Below are positions 50,197 through 61,801 of a DNA stretch of 64,000 bases, piece by piece (within the stretch, counting starts at the first letter, position 1; the number at the start of each line of letters is the position of its first letter). Below the pieces are notes generated by a model. That model was not told the DNA's origin, made no database searches, and saw only the letters and a list, made by a program, of their open reading frames with translations. This DNA comes from Nitrospira sp. (GTDB taxonomy: Bacteria > Nitrospirota > Nitrospiria > Nitrospirales > Nitrospiraceae), in assembly GCA_029881435.1 (NCBI GenBank), contig JAOUMR010000002.1, positions 1 to 64,000 on the forward strand. Reading direction: 5' to 3'. The position numbers were made by a program, and so were the translations under genes.

Positions 50197-50703
50197 ATGT
50201 CGAGCAGTATTAGGTTGAGCATGCCGGGTAAATGTTTGCAGGCGGTTGCCGACCGATTGCAGGAAATTATTTCACCGATTTTATGGACGCTTGGACTTGA
50301 GTTGGTTGATGTGGTCTGTGTCGGGCAAGGTCCTCGTTCGGTTGTTCGTGTTCTGATCAATAAACCAGGTGGAGTCACCATCACAGATTGTGAACAAACA
50401 CATAAAGCCTTGGGCCCGGCCCTTGACGTCGCCGATCCCTTTCCCCACGCCTACACGCTTGAGGTCTCTTCGCCAGGTCTGGATCGGCCATTTAAGAGAC
50501 TGCAAGATTATCAGCGAGCGATTGGGAAAGAGGTGAACCTCAAGCTTCGCCAACCAGTCGAAGGTCAGTGGAAGATTACGGGACGATTAATGGAAGTAGA
50601 TGAGCGTGCTGTCGTGCTGGCTGTCGTTGCACCGCGGATATCGCAGCCGATGAGTTTGGATCGGGAGATGATTGCCGAGGCGAAGCTGGTCATAAAAATT
50701 TAG
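50197..50703 (+). CDS. rimP: ribosome maturation factor RimP
   Basis: LELVDVVCVGQGPRSVVRVLINKPGGVTITDCEQTHKALGPALDVADPFPHAYTLEVSSPGLDRPFK. Confidence 0.94.
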   Translation: MSSSIRLSMPGKCLQAVADRLQEIISPILWTLGLELVDVVCVGQGPRSVVRVLINKPGGVTITDCEQTHKALGPALDVADPFPHAYTLEVSSPGLDRPFKRLQDYQRAIGKEVNLKLRQPVEGQWKITGRLMEVDERAVVLAVVAPRISQPMSLDREMIAEAKLVIKI

Positions 50704-50754
50704 ATATTTGAAGTCGAGCGTTGTGGACGGTAACCGGATGCAGGAGCGTGAGGT

Positions 50755-51906
50755 ATGAATCGAGAACTGATTTCAGTCATCGATGAAATCGGGCGTCAGA
50801 AAGGGATCGACAAAGCCCGAGTAATCGGAGCTATTGAATCCGCCCTGCAGACAGCTGCCAAAAAACGCTTTGGCCAGGCTGAGAACATTCAGGTGGAGAT
50901 TGACCCAAAGACAGGAGAAATTTCTGTCGTATCCAAGAAAACCATTGTGGAAACGGTCAGTAATCCCAAAGCTGAAATCTCGATTCAGGAAGCGCGTCAA
51001 TACGACAGTGAAGCTGAAGTGGGCGACGAAATCGGTTCTCTGATCGAGATGAACGAGTTGGGGAGAATCGCTGCCCAAACAGCGAAGCAAGTCATATTTC
51101 AAAAGGTTCGAGAGGCAGAGTGGGAGGCGGTCCAAAAGGAATACTCTACGCGGCAGGGAGATCTTGTCACGGGCATCATTCTGGGCATGGAGCGCCGCAA
51201 TTACCTCGTGGATCTTGGAAAGACGGAAGCGATACTACCCATCCAGGAGCAGATTCCCCGCGAAACATATCGGCGTGGTGATCGTGTAAAGGCAATGTTA
51301 CTGGAAGTCCGTCGTACGCCAAAGGATGTTCAAGTCATATTGTCTCGAAGTCACCCGCAATTCGTGGCAAAGCTGTTTGAACTTGAAGTGCCAGAAGTGA
51401 TGGAGAAGATCATCGAGATCAAGTCGGTTGTTCGAGAGCCTGGAGATCGAACAAAAATTGCCGTCACGTCACGGGAGAAAGCTGTGGACCCAGTCGGAGC
51501 CTGTGTCGGAATCAAGGGGTCCCGTGTCCAGGCGGTCGTCCGTGAGTTACGAGGCGAGAAGATCGACATCATTACGTGGACGCAAGACCCTCGAGTATTC
51601 ATTGCTGAGGCCTTGAATCCGGCAACCATTGAAAAGGTCGGGATCGATGAAGAGAAAAAGTCGGCGCTCGTGGTCGCCGCTGACTCACAATTGTCGCTGG
51701 CCATCGGCAAGAATGGGCAAAATGTCAGGCTTGCCGCACGTTTGACAGGGTGGAAAATCGATATCATCAGCGCAACTGAATACGAGAAAGAAAAGGTCGA
51801 GCGCGATAAGGAAATTAAAGCGGCGCTTGCCGAAGAGGCCGAGTCGCAGCGACTCCAGGAAGAAGCGCGTCAAGCTGCCAGAGCTGAAGAAGCGACGAGC
51901 GGATAA
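50755..51906 (+). CDS. nusA: transcription termination/antitermination protein NusA
   Basis: [31 protein letters not shown]...[29 protein letters not shown]. Confidence 0.96.
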   Translation: MNRELISVIDEIGRQKGIDKARVIGAIESALQTAAKKRFGQAENIQVEIDPKTGEISVVSKKTIVETVSNPKAEISIQEARQYDSEAEVGDEIGSLIEMNELGRIAAQTAKQVIFQKVREAEWEAVQKEYSTRQGDLVTGIILGMERRNYLVDLGKTEAILPIQEQIPRETYRRGDRVKAMLLEVRRTPKDVQVILSRSHPQFVAKLFELEVPEVMEKIIEIKSVVREPGDRTKIAVTSREKAVDPVGACVGIKGSRVQAVVRELRGEKIDIITWTQDPRVFIAEALNPATIEKVGIDEEKKSALVVAADSQLSLAIGKNGQNVRLAARLTGWKIDIISATEYEKEKVERDKEIKAALAEEAESQRLQEEARQAARAEEATSG

Positions 51907-51922
51907 CCGACGGAACCATTCG

Positions 51923-54493
51923 ATGACCATGCGTGTATACGAACTTGCCAAGAAGTTAGGAATGGAAAATCGTGTGCTCATCCCCGAGCTCAAGAAGATG
52001 GGCGCGTCGGTCACGTCTCATAGCAGCGCCCTGGATGATGAGACTGTTCAGAAGGTGATGGAAAAGCTCGCGTCAAGATCAAAGGGGCAGTCATCGGCAA
52101 CCGAAGACGATCTCGCTACAAAATCAACGCCAGACGCAACTCGCGGAAAAGGGACAACGGCCAGGGGCCATTTGATGGAGGAGTCTCCTAAGCCCGACAA
52201 GCGTCGCATTCTGATCAAGCGAAAGAAAGAGGATGAGCCAACCGAGGTCGCGTCTGCTGCATCCGTTTTCGAAGATGAGCATTCGGCTCAGGTCGGAGCA
52301 CCCAGCTTCGTGCCAGACTCTTCCGCACCGGCCGACCAGTCAGGTGAGGGAGTGGAGACTGAGCGCAGTCTTGTGGCAGAGGAAGCCTCGGGCAAGATGC
52401 TGCCGGCAGATCCGGCTCCTATCGTTCCGGATCAGGAAGCGACGCAACAGAAGCCGACGGTACCTCCACCACCAGGTCTCGTAGCGGCGACCGTGGAGGC
52501 CGTGGCCGCAAAAAAGAAGAGTACGGCGTTTGAGGCTATTGAAGCGGAAAGTCAAAAAGATAAACTTAAAAAAGCACGAAAGGTGGGTCGTCCTAAAGAC
52601 GAGCAACAGGATGTGAAGCTCCGTGAAGATGCCGCCAGATGGCAGGATCTCCGTGCGATCCCAGTGCAGCGACGTGATGACCGATCCAAGCACTTGCACC
52701 ACAGTACGCCGGCTGAAATCACAAAGCCTCGCCGGAAAAGTGTCAAAGTCACACCGCGGACCACGGTGAAGGAATTTGCCGAGTTGATCGGTCAGCGGCC
52801 AGCGGACATCGTTCGCAAATTAATGGACATGGGCCAGATGCTGACCTTTCAGCAGCCAATGAATCTGGATGCGGCAACAATGTTTGCCGAAGAAAGTGGT
52901 GTCAAAATCGAAATCGCGATTGAGAAGGTAGGAGAGGACTTATTGCAAGATCTCGTCGATACGGGCGAGGACGAACGACCTGAACCTCGCCCTCCGGTCG
53001 TCACCATTATGGGCCATGTCGATCACGGGAAGACATCCTTGCTCGATGCGATTCGCCAGACCAACGTGGCGGAGGGTGAAGCTGGCGGCATTACACAACA
53101 TATTGGCGCCTATACGGTCTCGGTGCGCGGTAAGCAAGTTACGTTTCTAGACACGCCTGGCCACGAAGCGTTCACCGCGATGCGGGCTCGAGGAGCGAAG
53201 GTTACCGACATCGTTATTTTGGTTGTTGCCGCCGATGACGGGGTGATGCCGCAGACCGTTGAAGCGATCCATCACGCCAAAGCAGCTGGGGTGCCACTGA
53301 TCGTGGCAATGAACAAAATCGACAAACCTGATGCCAATCCTGATCGAGTTAAAAACGCACTTTCAGAGCATGGCTTGATTTCAGAAGCCTGGGGAGGCGA
53401 CACCATTATGGTGGAGGTGTCCGCGAAGCAGAAAACGGGGCTCGATACGCTGCTAGAGATGATCCTACTTCAGTCCGAAGTGCTTGAGCTTAAGGCAGAT
53501 CCACATCGACAGGCTCGAGGTACCGTGATCGAAGCAAAAATCGAACGCGGCAGGGGTCCGGTTGCAACGGTCTTGGTGCAGAGTGGGACTCTCAAGGTAG
53601 CCGATGCGTATGTGGTGGGCTCATTTAGCGGGCGCGTCCGGGCTCTTATTAATGATCGGGGCGAGAAGGCTCGGCAGGCCGGACCGTCGATCCCAGTGGA
53701 AGTGATCGGCTTACCGGGGGTTCCATCGGCAGGAGATGTCTTCCAAGTCGTCTCCAACGAGAGAGTGGCTCGAGAGATCGCCGAGGAGCGATCGCAAAAG
53801 CGGCGGGCTGCAGAGCTCGCTGGTCCGGCGAAGGTGACGCTGGATGATCTCTTTGCGAAGATTCAGGAGGGATCAGTCAAGGAATTGGCCATTGTGATCA
53901 AAGCTGATGTGCAAGGATCGTCGGAAGCGCTGGCGGGTGCTGTTGAAAAGCTCTCGACCGACGCCGTCAAGCTCCGTGTGATTCATAACGGAGTCGGGGG
54001 TATCATGGAGTCTGATGTCCTGCTTGCAGCTGCGTCACGAGCTATTATCATCGGCTTCAACGTCAGACCTGAGCCCAAGGCAACTGCATTGGCCGAACAG
54101 CAGGGCGTTGACGTTAGGCTCTATACGATCATTTATGACGCCATTGCCGACATCAAAGCCGCAATGGAAGGCTTACTCGAGCCCACGCTTAAGGAGCGAG
54201 TCTTGGGTCGAGCCGAGGTGCGGCAGGTGTTTATGATTCCCAAGGTTGGAGCGGTGGCCGGGGCGTATATCGTCGATGGGACGATTGCCCGTTCAAGTGC
54301 AGGAGTAAGAGTTATTCGCGATAACGTCGTAGTATATCAGGGCAAGCTTGGTTCTCTACGGCGGTTTAAAGACGATGTGCGAGAAGTCCAACAAGGTTAT
54401 GAGTGTGGGTTGAGCGTTGAAAACTTCAATGATGTGAAGACCGGTGACATCGTTGAAGCGTACACGATCGACAAGATTGCGACAAAGCTCTAG
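51923..54493 (+). CDS. infB: translation initiation factor IF-2
   Basis: [63 protein letters not shown]. Confidence 0.97.
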   Translation: MTMRVYELAKKLGMENRVLIPELKKMGASVTSHSSALDDETVQKVMEKLASRSKGQSSATEDDLATKSTPDATRGKGTTARGHLMEESPKPDKRRILIKRKKEDEPTEVASAASVFEDEHSAQVGAPSFVPDSSAPADQSGEGVETERSLVAEEASGKMLPADPAPIVPDQEATQQKPTVPPPPGLVAATVEAVAAKKKSTAFEAIEAESQKDKLKKARKVGRPKDEQQDVKLREDAARWQDLRAIPVQRRDDRSKHLHHSTPAEITKPRRKSVKVTPRTTVKEFAELIGQRPADIVRKLMDMGQMLTFQQPMNLDAATMFAEESGVKIEIAIEKVGEDLLQDLVDTGEDERPEPRPPVVTIMGHVDHGKTSLLDAIRQTNVAEGEAGGITQHIGAYTVSVRGKQVTFLDTPGHEAFTAMRARGAKVTDIVILVVAADDGVMPQTVEAIHHAKAAGVPLIVAMNKIDKPDANPDRVKNALSEHGLISEAWGGDTIMVEVSAKQKTGLDTLLEMILLQSEVLELKADPHRQARGTVIEAKIERGRGPVATVLVQSGTLKVADAYVVGSFSGRVRALINDRGEKARQAGPSIPVEVIGLPGVPSAGDVFQVVSNERVAREIAEERSQKRRAAELAGPAKVTLDDLFAKIQEGSVKELAIVIKADVQGSSEALAGAVEKLSTDAVKLRVIHNGVGGIMESDVLLAAASRAIIIGFNVRPEPKATALAEQQGVDVRLYTIIYDAIADIKAAMEGLLEPTLKERVLGRAEVRQVFMIPKVGAVAGAYIVDGTIARSSAGVRVIRDNVVVYQGKLGSLRRFKDDVREVQQGYECGLSVENFNDVKTGDIVEAYTIDKIATKL

Positions 54494-54598
54494 GAAGCCT
54501 CGCGTCTATTCTTATGTCGTCTCTCTCGATGTGAGGAGGAACGGCGCAGCCGCCACCGTGAGGTTCCATCAAAGCCTTGATGAAGATGAGTGCTCAAT

Positions 54599-54880
54599 AT
54601 GGTGGTGGGGCTCTGTACCGTAGAGTTATTCATTGCAGGGAGCCAATCGCTCAAAGACAAGCGGCAGGTCCTTCACGGACTAAAGGACAGACTTCGGGGA
54701 AAGTTTAATCTCTCCATTGCTGAAGTGGATGGCCAAGACCTTTGGCAGAAGGCGGTTCTCGGTATGGCTTGTGTAGCCAATGACGGCAGCTACGTGAATC
54801 AGGTGCTTGAACAAGCGTTGAATGTGATCAAAAGCATGCCAACGGTTGAAATCCTACGGACCCAACGGGAATTGCTCTAA
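54599..54880 (+). CDS. DUF503 family protein
   Basis: GLCTVELFIAGSQSLKDKRQVLHGLKDRLRGKFNLSIAEVDGQDLWQKAVLG; between infB and rbfA as usual. Confidence 0.92.
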   Translation: MVVGLCTVELFIAGSQSLKDKRQVLHGLKDRLRGKFNLSIAEVDGQDLWQKAVLGMACVANDGSYVNQVLEQALNVIKSMPTVEILRTQRELL

Positions 54881-54922
54881 GCCTCACGCGCAGCCTGTGA
54901 TGGATAGCGTCACACGAGCAAG

Positions 54923-55333
54923 ATGGCAAAAACGAGCTATAAAAGAGCAGATCGGGTGGCGGATCAGATCCAGATGGAAGTGGCCGACATCCTCATGCGG
55001 AAAATCAAAGACCCTCGGGTGCATGATGTCACCGTCACTGATGTGGAACTCACCGGGGATTTACGCATTGCTCGTGTTTTTGTCACAACCATGGAGACGG
55101 GCGAGGCAGAGCGGAATATCTTTATCGGGCTCTCCAAGGCCAGTGGCTTTGTGCGAGCGGAGCTAGGTCGTCGGCTTTCTCTCCGCTACCTTCCGGATGT
55201 TATCTTTAAAAAAGATATCAGTGGGCCACGCGGCGATCGCATTATGCAGTTGCTGGATGGACTCCATCATGACAATGAAGGACAAGAGACATCAGATACT
55301 CAGAGTGAGAGAGAACGTATCGCGCCCTCTTAG
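54923..55333 (+). CDS. rbfA: ribosome-binding factor A
   Basis: YKRADRVADQIQMEVADILMRKIKDPRVHDVTVTDVELTGDLRIARVFV. Confidence 0.94.
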   Translation: MAKTSYKRADRVADQIQMEVADILMRKIKDPRVHDVTVTDVELTGDLRIARVFVTTMETGEAERNIFIGLSKASGFVRAELGRRLSLRYLPDVIFKKDISGPRGDRIMQLLDGLHHDNEGQETSDTQSERERIAPS

Positions 55334-55360
55334 GGCGTATAGAAGACGGCGCAAATTATA

Positions 55361-56290
55361 ATGGAACATGAGGATAGCGTAGACGGGGTTCTTATTGCCC
55401 ACAAAGAAGCCGGATGGACATCACACGATGTTGTGGCTAAGGTACGGAAGATACTCGGGGAAAGCAAAGTCGGTCATGCCGGCACGCTGGACCCGAGCGC
55501 TACGGGTGTCCTACCCATTCTGGTCGGACGTGCGACAAGAATTGCCGAATACCTCATGGATTGGGATAAGGAGTACCGGGCTGTTTTACGGCTTGGGGAA
55601 ACGACTGACACCCAGGATGCGTCAGGTCAGGTGCTGACAAAGACTGATCCATGCCAGGTGAATGAGGATATGATCCATACGGTCGTAACGCAGTTTCGAG
55701 GAACGCAACGGCAATTGCCTCCGATGTATTCCGCCGTGAAGGTCAGCGGGCAACCGCTGTACAAAGCAGCAAGAGCCGGCAAGACCATCGATAGGGTCGA
55801 GCGGTCTGTAACCATTCACGAGCTGGAAGTCCTGGCTATCAACGGTTGTGACGTGACTCTTCGTATTGTGTGCTCAAAAGGGACATATGTGCGCGCGCTG
55901 TGTACCGACATTGGCCAGGCCTTGGGGGTGGGTGGCCATCTTTATGCGCTTCAGCGTCGTCGAGTGGGCCCTCTTTCAATCGATGAGGCGTTGACGATCG
56001 ATGAAATCGCAGGCCATCTTGCCATGGGCACGCTCCGAGAACGGTTTCTTTCGTTGGATCAACTCTTATCCCAGCTCCCGACGGTGGTCGTCAATGCAGA
56101 ACAGGCCCAACGGGTTGTCCATGGAACGCCGGTGTCCCCGGTGGGAATCAGTCAACTCCCTGCTTCGCCCCATCCCGTGCCGGTCCGGCTGAAGAATGAA
56201 GCCGGCCAACTGTTGGCGATTGGCACGCACGATACGCAGGGCTTGGGGCCGATTAAAATTCGTAAAGTATTTAGTCTTTCGACTCATTAA
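55361..56290 (+). CDS. truB: tRNA pseudouridine(55) synthase TruB
   Basis: [52 protein letters not shown]. Confidence 0.96.
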   Translation: MEHEDSVDGVLIAHKEAGWTSHDVVAKVRKILGESKVGHAGTLDPSATGVLPILVGRATRIAEYLMDWDKEYRAVLRLGETTDTQDASGQVLTKTDPCQVNEDMIHTVVTQFRGTQRQLPPMYSAVKVSGQPLYKAARAGKTIDRVERSVTIHELEVLAINGCDVTLRIVCSKGTYVRALCTDIGQALGVGGHLYALQRRRVGPLSIDEALTIDEIAGHLAMGTLRERFLSLDQLLSQLPTVVVNAEQAQRVVHGTPVSPVGISQLPASPHPVPVRLKNEAGQLLAIGTHDTQGLGPIKIRKVFSLSTH

Positions 56291-56306
56291 GATGGAAGGA
56301 GCCGCG

Positions 56307-56576
56307 ATGGCATTACTGAAAGAAGCAAAGACAGAACTCATCAAGCAATTTCAGCAACACGATAAGGATTCCGGGTCACCGGAAGTCCAAATTGCCGTGT
56401 TGACTAACCGAATCACCTATCTGACCGAGCATTTCCAAACCCATAAAAAAGATCACCACTCTCGCCGGGGCTTGTTGCAACTGGTCGGTCGGAGAAGACG
56501 ATTGCTCGACTATCTTCGTGGCGTGGAAGAAGCGCGTTACCGAGCCATTATTGATCGTCTTGGCATTCGTAAGTAA
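56307..56576 (+). CDS. rpsO: 30S ribosomal protein S15
   Basis: [50 protein letters not shown]. Confidence 0.97.
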   Translation: MALLKEAKTELIKQFQQHDKDSGSPEVQIAVLTNRITYLTEHFQTHKKDHHSRRGLLQLVGRRRRLLDYLRGVEEARYRAIIDRLGIRK

Positions 56577-56788
56577 GCGGCGCGACGGCGTAGGCCGTTA
56601 TCATAGCAGAGTTCACATATCCCACAGATGAACACCGACATGCGTTCTGACTCTGCATACTCAATGCCGACAGGCTATGACCCGGTAGCACCATACCGAT
56701 GGTTCAGGCCATTCGGCACAGCCATGAATATGCCTGGTTCGAGCGTATCTCAGTGGGCATCTGTGGATCTAACCAGAGGAGACCATAG

Positions 56789-58906
56789 ATGGTACATGTT
56801 GTAGAGATCGACATTGCTGGCCGGACACTCCGTCTTGAAACTGGTCGGGTCGCCAAGCAGGCCGACGGATCAATTTGGGCGTCATACGGTGATACGATAG
56901 TCATGGCCACAGCCGTGGCTGCGCAAACGGCCAAGCCTGGAATAGATTTCCTTCCACTGACCGTCGATTATCAAGAAAGAGCCTATGCCGCGGGTAAGAT
57001 CCCAGGTGGCTATTTCAAACGTGAAGGTCGACCAGCTGAAAAGGAAGTGTTAACAAGCCGATTGATCGATCGCCCTCTCCGTCCACTCTTTCCAGAAGGA
57101 TATTATTTTGAAACACAAGTGATTGCCTCAGTGCTCTCAGCGGATAAGACTGGTTCTTCCGACGTCATCGGCATTACTGCGGCATCCGCCGCCCTCGCGG
57201 TCTCGAATATTCCATTCAATGGTCCCGTGGCTGGCGTGAAGATCGGCCGTATCAAAGGTCAGCTCGTCGTCAATCCCGACCTTGAGTCCATGGAGCAGAG
57301 CGATCTTCATCTGGTGGTTGCAGGCACCGCGGACGCCGTCATGATGGTGGAAGCGGGCGCCAACGAATTGCCCGAACAGACGATGCTCGAAGCCCTGGAA
57401 CTGGCGCACTCCGAGATTAAGAAGATCGTCAAGAAGATCACTGAGTTGGCTCAGAAAGTCGGAAAGGTGAAGCGAGCGGTGGTGGCTGAGTCGATTGATT
57501 CCCAATTACAGGCCGAGATCAAAGCATTGGTCGCGCAGCCCATTCGTGATGCCATCATGATCTCTAATAAGACCGCCCGGCAAGAGCGATTGGATCAGGT
57601 TCTGGCTGGCGCTATTGAAAAATTGAAAAAACCGGAGGAGCTCTCGCGTGAACGGCACGTCAAGATCGTGTTCCACCAACTGGAGTACACGGAAGTTCGG
57701 AAAATGATCTTAGAGAAACAGTCACGGGCCGATGGGCGGGGACCAGCCGACATTCGTCCGATCACCTGCGAAGCGGGAGCATTGCCACGAGCCCATGGTT
57801 CAGCGATTTTTACCCGAGGTGAAACGCAGAGCTTGGCGGTCGTGACATTAGGGACGACCGACGATGAACAACGCATCGACGCGCTAGAAGGCGAGTACAC
57901 GCGCACATTCATGCTGCACTACAACTTCCCGCCGTTTAGCGTCGGTGAGGCACGTCCGCTTCGTTCACCCGGGCGACGTGAAGTCGGGCACGGTGCCTTG
58001 GCTGAACGCGCGTTGAAGCCCGTTATCCCAAACAAGGATGTGTTCCCATATACGCTGCGGATTGTTTCTGAAATTCTGGAATCCAACGGCTCATCCTCGA
58101 TGGCGACGGTCTGCGGCGGAACATTAGCCATGATGGATGCCGGTGTCCCGATCAAGGAACCGGTGGCCGGCATCGCTATGGGTCTGATCAAGGAAGGCGA
58201 CGACGTCATTATCTTGTCGGACATCCTCGGTCTGGAGGATCATTTAGGCGACATGGACTTCAAGGTCTGTGGGACGAAGAATGGCGTCACCGCGCTTCAG
58301 ATGGATATCAAGATCGGCGGGATCACGACGGCGCTGATGCAGCAAGCCTTGGAACAAGCTCGTTTGGGACGACTGCATATCCTCGGCCATATGGCGAAGG
58401 CGCTCCCCGAACCGCGGACTCACCTCTCACCCTTTGCTCCACGCATCCACACGATGAAGGTCAAACAGGATAAGATTCGAGACATTATTGGTCAGGGCGG
58501 TAAAACCATTCGTGGGATTCAATCGGACTGCGGGGTCAAAATCAGCGTTGAGGATACAGGTGTCGTGACGATTGCCTCCTCCGATCAAGCGTCGTTACAA
58601 AAAGCCAAAGACATCATCGACCGCTTAACCGAGGAAGTGGAAGTGGGGAAGGTCTATACGGGGACGGTTCGAAAGATCATGGACTTTGGCGCATTTGTGG
58701 AGGTATTGCCTGGGACGGACGGACTGGTTCACATCTCGCAACTGGCGCATCACCGTGTGAAAGCGGTGTCCGACGAAGTATCGGAAGGGGACCAAATTCT
58801 TGTGAAGGTTCTCGAGATCGATAGGCAGGGTAAGATTCGACTGAGTCGAAAAGAGACGATCCCTGCGCCGACAGGAAGTGGCACAAAAGATTCTTCCAGC
58901 GAGTAA
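56789..58906 (+). CDS. pnp: polyribonucleotide nucleotidyltransferase
   Basis: RPLRPLFPEGYYFETQVIASVLSAD..., GRREVGHGALAERAL, KH (IRDIIGQGGKTIRGIQ) and S1 domains. Confidence 0.97.
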   Translation: MVHVVEIDIAGRTLRLETGRVAKQADGSIWASYGDTIVMATAVAAQTAKPGIDFLPLTVDYQERAYAAGKIPGGYFKREGRPAEKEVLTSRLIDRPLRPLFPEGYYFETQVIASVLSADKTGSSDVIGITAASAALAVSNIPFNGPVAGVKIGRIKGQLVVNPDLESMEQSDLHLVVAGTADAVMMVEAGANELPEQTMLEALELAHSEIKKIVKKITELAQKVGKVKRAVVAESIDSQLQAEIKALVAQPIRDAIMISNKTARQERLDQVLAGAIEKLKKPEELSRERHVKIVFHQLEYTEVRKMILEKQSRADGRGPADIRPITCEAGALPRAHGSAIFTRGETQSLAVVTLGTTDDEQRIDALEGEYTRTFMLHYNFPPFSVGEARPLRSPGRREVGHGALAERALKPVIPNKDVFPYTLRIVSEILESNGSSSMATVCGGTLAMMDAGVPIKEPVAGIAMGLIKEGDDVIILSDILGLEDHLGDMDFKVCGTKNGVTALQMDIKIGGITTALMQQALEQARLGRLHILGHMAKALPEPRTHLSPFAPRIHTMKVKQDKIRDIIGQGGKTIRGIQSDCGVKISVEDTGVVTIASSDQASLQKAKDIIDRLTEEVEVGKVYTGTVRKIMDFGAFVEVLPGTDGLVHISQLAHHRVKAVSDEVSEGDQILVKVLEIDRQGKIRLSRKETIPAPTGSGTKDSSSE

Positions 58907-58909
58907 CTC

Positions 58910-60175
58910 TTGTATTGCAAACGTATTCTCGATAACGGGATTCGCCTCGTCACCGAGCGAATCCCGTCCCTCAAATCCGTCACCATAGGTATCTGGGTCG
59001 ATGTGGGCTCTCGTGACGAAAGTCCGGCACAGGCTGGCTACTCCCACTTCATTGAGCACATGTTCTTTAAGGGGACGGCGACTCGCTCAGCAACGGACAT
59101 CTCCAGGGAAATCGATGCGTTAGGAGGCGAAATGAACGCCTTCACGACTCGGGAGACGACGACGTTCTACGTCAAGGTATTGGATCAGCACTTGCCGAAG
59201 GCGCTGGATCTGCTGTCGGATCTGTTCCTCCGGTCACGACTCGGGAAAAAAGAAATTGAGAAGGAAAAGCAGGTCATCCTTGAAGAAATCCGCATGGTCC
59301 AAGACGATCCGGAAGACCTGGTTCAAGAGCTTCATACCAAATTAGTCATGGGACGACATCCGTTGAGTCGCTCGATTCTTGGGCGGGAGTCAACGATCGC
59401 TCAAGTCAGTCGGCAAGATCTCATGCGATACGTTGCGATGCACTATCGTCCCGAAAAAATCGTCATTGCAGTTGCCGGAAATTTTGATCTACGGAAACTT
59501 GAGGCGACCATTGCTCGGACGTTCGGCAAGTATCAGAACCCCAGTCGTGCTGTGCCGGGGAAACGCTGGCCCGCCGAACTCTGTGGTGGCGTGACCATGA
59601 AGCAGAAGCCATTGGAGCAGGTACATCTCTGCGTAGGATTGCCAGGCGTGGCTGCCGGTCATAAAGATCGATACGCCGTCTATGCGCTGAATAGTGTCCT
59701 GGGTGGGAGTGTGAGTTCCAGACTTTTTCAAGAGATACGAGAAAAACGTGGCCTATCCTATTCGATCTACTCCTTCTTATCGGGCTACTCTGATGGCGGC
59801 ACCGTGACCGTCTACGCAGGAACTCAAGCACGAGAGGTTGAGCGAGTCCTCGATCTGGTGTGCCGTGAGGTTCGTAAACTTGCGAAACAGGGCATCGATC
59901 GCGACGAGCTGAAACGGACGAAGGATCAAATGAAAGGTGGACTCATGCTCAGCTTGGAGAGTTCTCATAGCCGTATGAATAAACTTGCAAAGGATGAATT
60001 AATTGCTGGCAGTCACACAAGCCTGGAACAAATGATTATAGAAATTGATGCAGTGACGGAACAGCACGTCTTTCATGTCGCACAGGATTCATTCGTGTCC
60101 AAAGAAATCGCCTTGACAGGCTTAGGACCACTGTCTTCTCGCCAGGTCCATGCATTGACTGCACGATCTTTATGA
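58910..60175 (+). CDS. M16 family zinc peptidase
   Basis: GYSHFIEHMFFKGTATRSATDISREIDALGGEMNAFTTRETTTFYVKVL (HxxEH). Confidence 0.94.
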   Translation: MYCKRILDNGIRLVTERIPSLKSVTIGIWVDVGSRDESPAQAGYSHFIEHMFFKGTATRSATDISREIDALGGEMNAFTTRETTTFYVKVLDQHLPKALDLLSDLFLRSRLGKKEIEKEKQVILEEIRMVQDDPEDLVQELHTKLVMGRHPLSRSILGRESTIAQVSRQDLMRYVAMHYRPEKIVIAVAGNFDLRKLEATIARTFGKYQNPSRAVPGKRWPAELCGGVTMKQKPLEQVHLCVGLPGVAAGHKDRYAVYALNSVLGGSVSSRLFQEIREKRGLSYSIYSFLSGYSDGGTVTVYAGTQAREVERVLDLVCREVRKLAKQGIDRDELKRTKDQMKGGLMLSLESSHSRMNKLAKDELIAGSHTSLEQMIIEIDAVTEQHVFHVAQDSFVSKEIALTGLGPLSSRQVHALTARSL

Positions 60176-60460
60176 ATATCCCCGGTGGCCGCGCCGTTCG
60201 ATCATATAACGCATTGTTTTACATATGCTTTTAAGTCAGATGTTTCCGGTTCCCGTTCCGGCAAACATTTCCTTGACTTGACATCGCAGTTTCAGTACCG
60301 TTCCGTTATTATTGCCAGGTCTTGCGCGTAGTGTAGGGAGTCTTTAAAGTCCGTAACGAACAATAAATTTTGCAGTGGCTCTTTTGGCACATTACGAATA
60401 TGAGAATAATGATCGCCTGCTAAACCTATCGGGTTCAAATTGATGAAGGAGGGATTAGAT

Positions 60461-60976
60461 ATGAAGAGGGCTGTCGTTCTAGCTGCCGTCGCGGTGTTTT
60501 GGGGATTCGGCTTGCTAGCGGCCGAGTTTTCATTCGCCGACGGAGACATTGAAAAGGTGGGTCTCGCCGATGCGGTCGTCGGGGGGAAGCCGCTGAAGGC
60601 CGAAGCCGGCCTCAAGACGCTGCAAGGGCGTGTCTGGTCGCAATGGGCTGATAATCCCGATGGGGAACTCTTGTTCGGGATTCAATATTGGAATACAGGA
60701 GAACCAGGATCCGGCGATACGGGAGGCCGATCCTCGACCATGCTTGACGTCAAGCCGCCAGATCCCTTGTTCAGTTGCTGTGCGTGGGGGTTTTCCGGCG
60801 GAACCGAAAAGAACTCAACGTATTCGGGTTGGTATCATGCCGCCACGACGGTTCGCCTGGCAGTGAAAGACAAGGCGTTGATGGATCAGATCATCAAAGC
60901 CTCACAAGAATTGGTGGCCATGGAGGTGACACTGAGTGGCAGGACCATTACCGCTTTTAAGGTAATGAAGGACTAA
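60461..60976 (+). CDS. secreted hypothetical protein
   Basis: Signal peptide MKRAVVLAAVAVFWGFGLLAAEFSFA; no confident family. Confidence 0.7.
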   Translation: MKRAVVLAAVAVFWGFGLLAAEFSFADGDIEKVGLADAVVGGKPLKAEAGLKTLQGRVWSQWADNPDGELLFGIQYWNTGEPGSGDTGGRSSTMLDVKPPDPLFSCCAWGFSGGTEKNSTYSGWYHAATTVRLAVKDKALMDQIIKASQELVAMEVTLSGRTITAFKVMKD

Positions 60977-61025
60977 ACTAGACACTCTCAATGCGCAAAG
61001 ACGTTGTCGTAAGGAGGATGCGATC

Positions 61026-61688
61026 ATGATGTTGCAGAAGCAAGGTGCAGCCATTCTGGCAGCCGTCGCGCTGGTCGTCGGTATGGCTTCGACCGCCTCG
61101 GCGATTGAGTCATTCCAGGAACGGTTCGAATGGGGAGATATGAGTAAGCCGACCACCATACAAGGTAGGGTGATCGTACTGGATCCGTACGATGAAGCAG
61201 TCTGGATCAATGTTTCCGTTTTTGGCGGCAATGCCGAGAGTGGGCTCTATTGGCAAAAGGTTCACCCAGGTAAGACGTTGAAGTTTTATGCCGAGAAGTC
61301 CGTCTGGCAAGAACTGAAGAAGATGGGGCGACCTCATGCAGGGCCGGCAGCGGCAAAAGAAGTACCTCCCGGTAGCACCACGGACTTGATCGAGTTCGTC
61401 GTTGTGGAAAGCGAGCAGAACCATCGTGTGATTTCGTCAGTGAAAAAGATTCCTGAGGTGGCTGGTACCGTCGGTAAACCCCTGAGCATTTCCGCGCTTC
61501 GTTTCAAGGAATGTACGGGGAAAAACGAGTTTGACTCAGCCTGTTCAAAGGCTAAGACAACCCTCAACGAATCCCCGGTAACGCCGGATGGGAGTAACGT
61601 GGGTATGCAATATGATGTTATGCTCCCCGGTGGGAAAACAGTCGGTGGGTTAATTCCTTGGACAGCGCAGTATAACCAGGTCCACTGA
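61026..61688 (+). CDS. secreted hypothetical protein
   Basis: Signal peptide MMLQKQGAAILAAVALVVGMASTASA; no confident family. Confidence 0.7.
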   Translation: MMLQKQGAAILAAVALVVGMASTASAIESFQERFEWGDMSKPTTIQGRVIVLDPYDEAVWINVSVFGGNAESGLYWQKVHPGKTLKFYAEKSVWQELKKMGRPHAGPAAAKEVPPGSTTDLIEFVVVESEQNHRVISSVKKIPEVAGTVGKPLSISALRFKECTGKNEFDSACSKAKTTLNESPVTPDGSNVGMQYDVMLPGGKTVGGLIPWTAQYNQVH

Positions 61689-61707
61689 GGACTTTACCGA
61701 GTGACGA

Positions 61708-61754
61708 GAAAGGGCGCCCTTTCCCCTGAGGGGAAGGGCGCCCTTTCCTTTTCA
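61708..61754. terminator. strong GC-rich hairpin terminator between convergent genes
   Basis: gaaagggcgccctttcccc-tgag-gggaagggcgccctttccttttc; arms complementary apart from one bulged base. Confidence 0.85.
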
Positions 61755-61801
61755 CGTTCAACCTCCCTGAGTGCTATCCATTATGACGAATGGCTGGGAT
61801 C

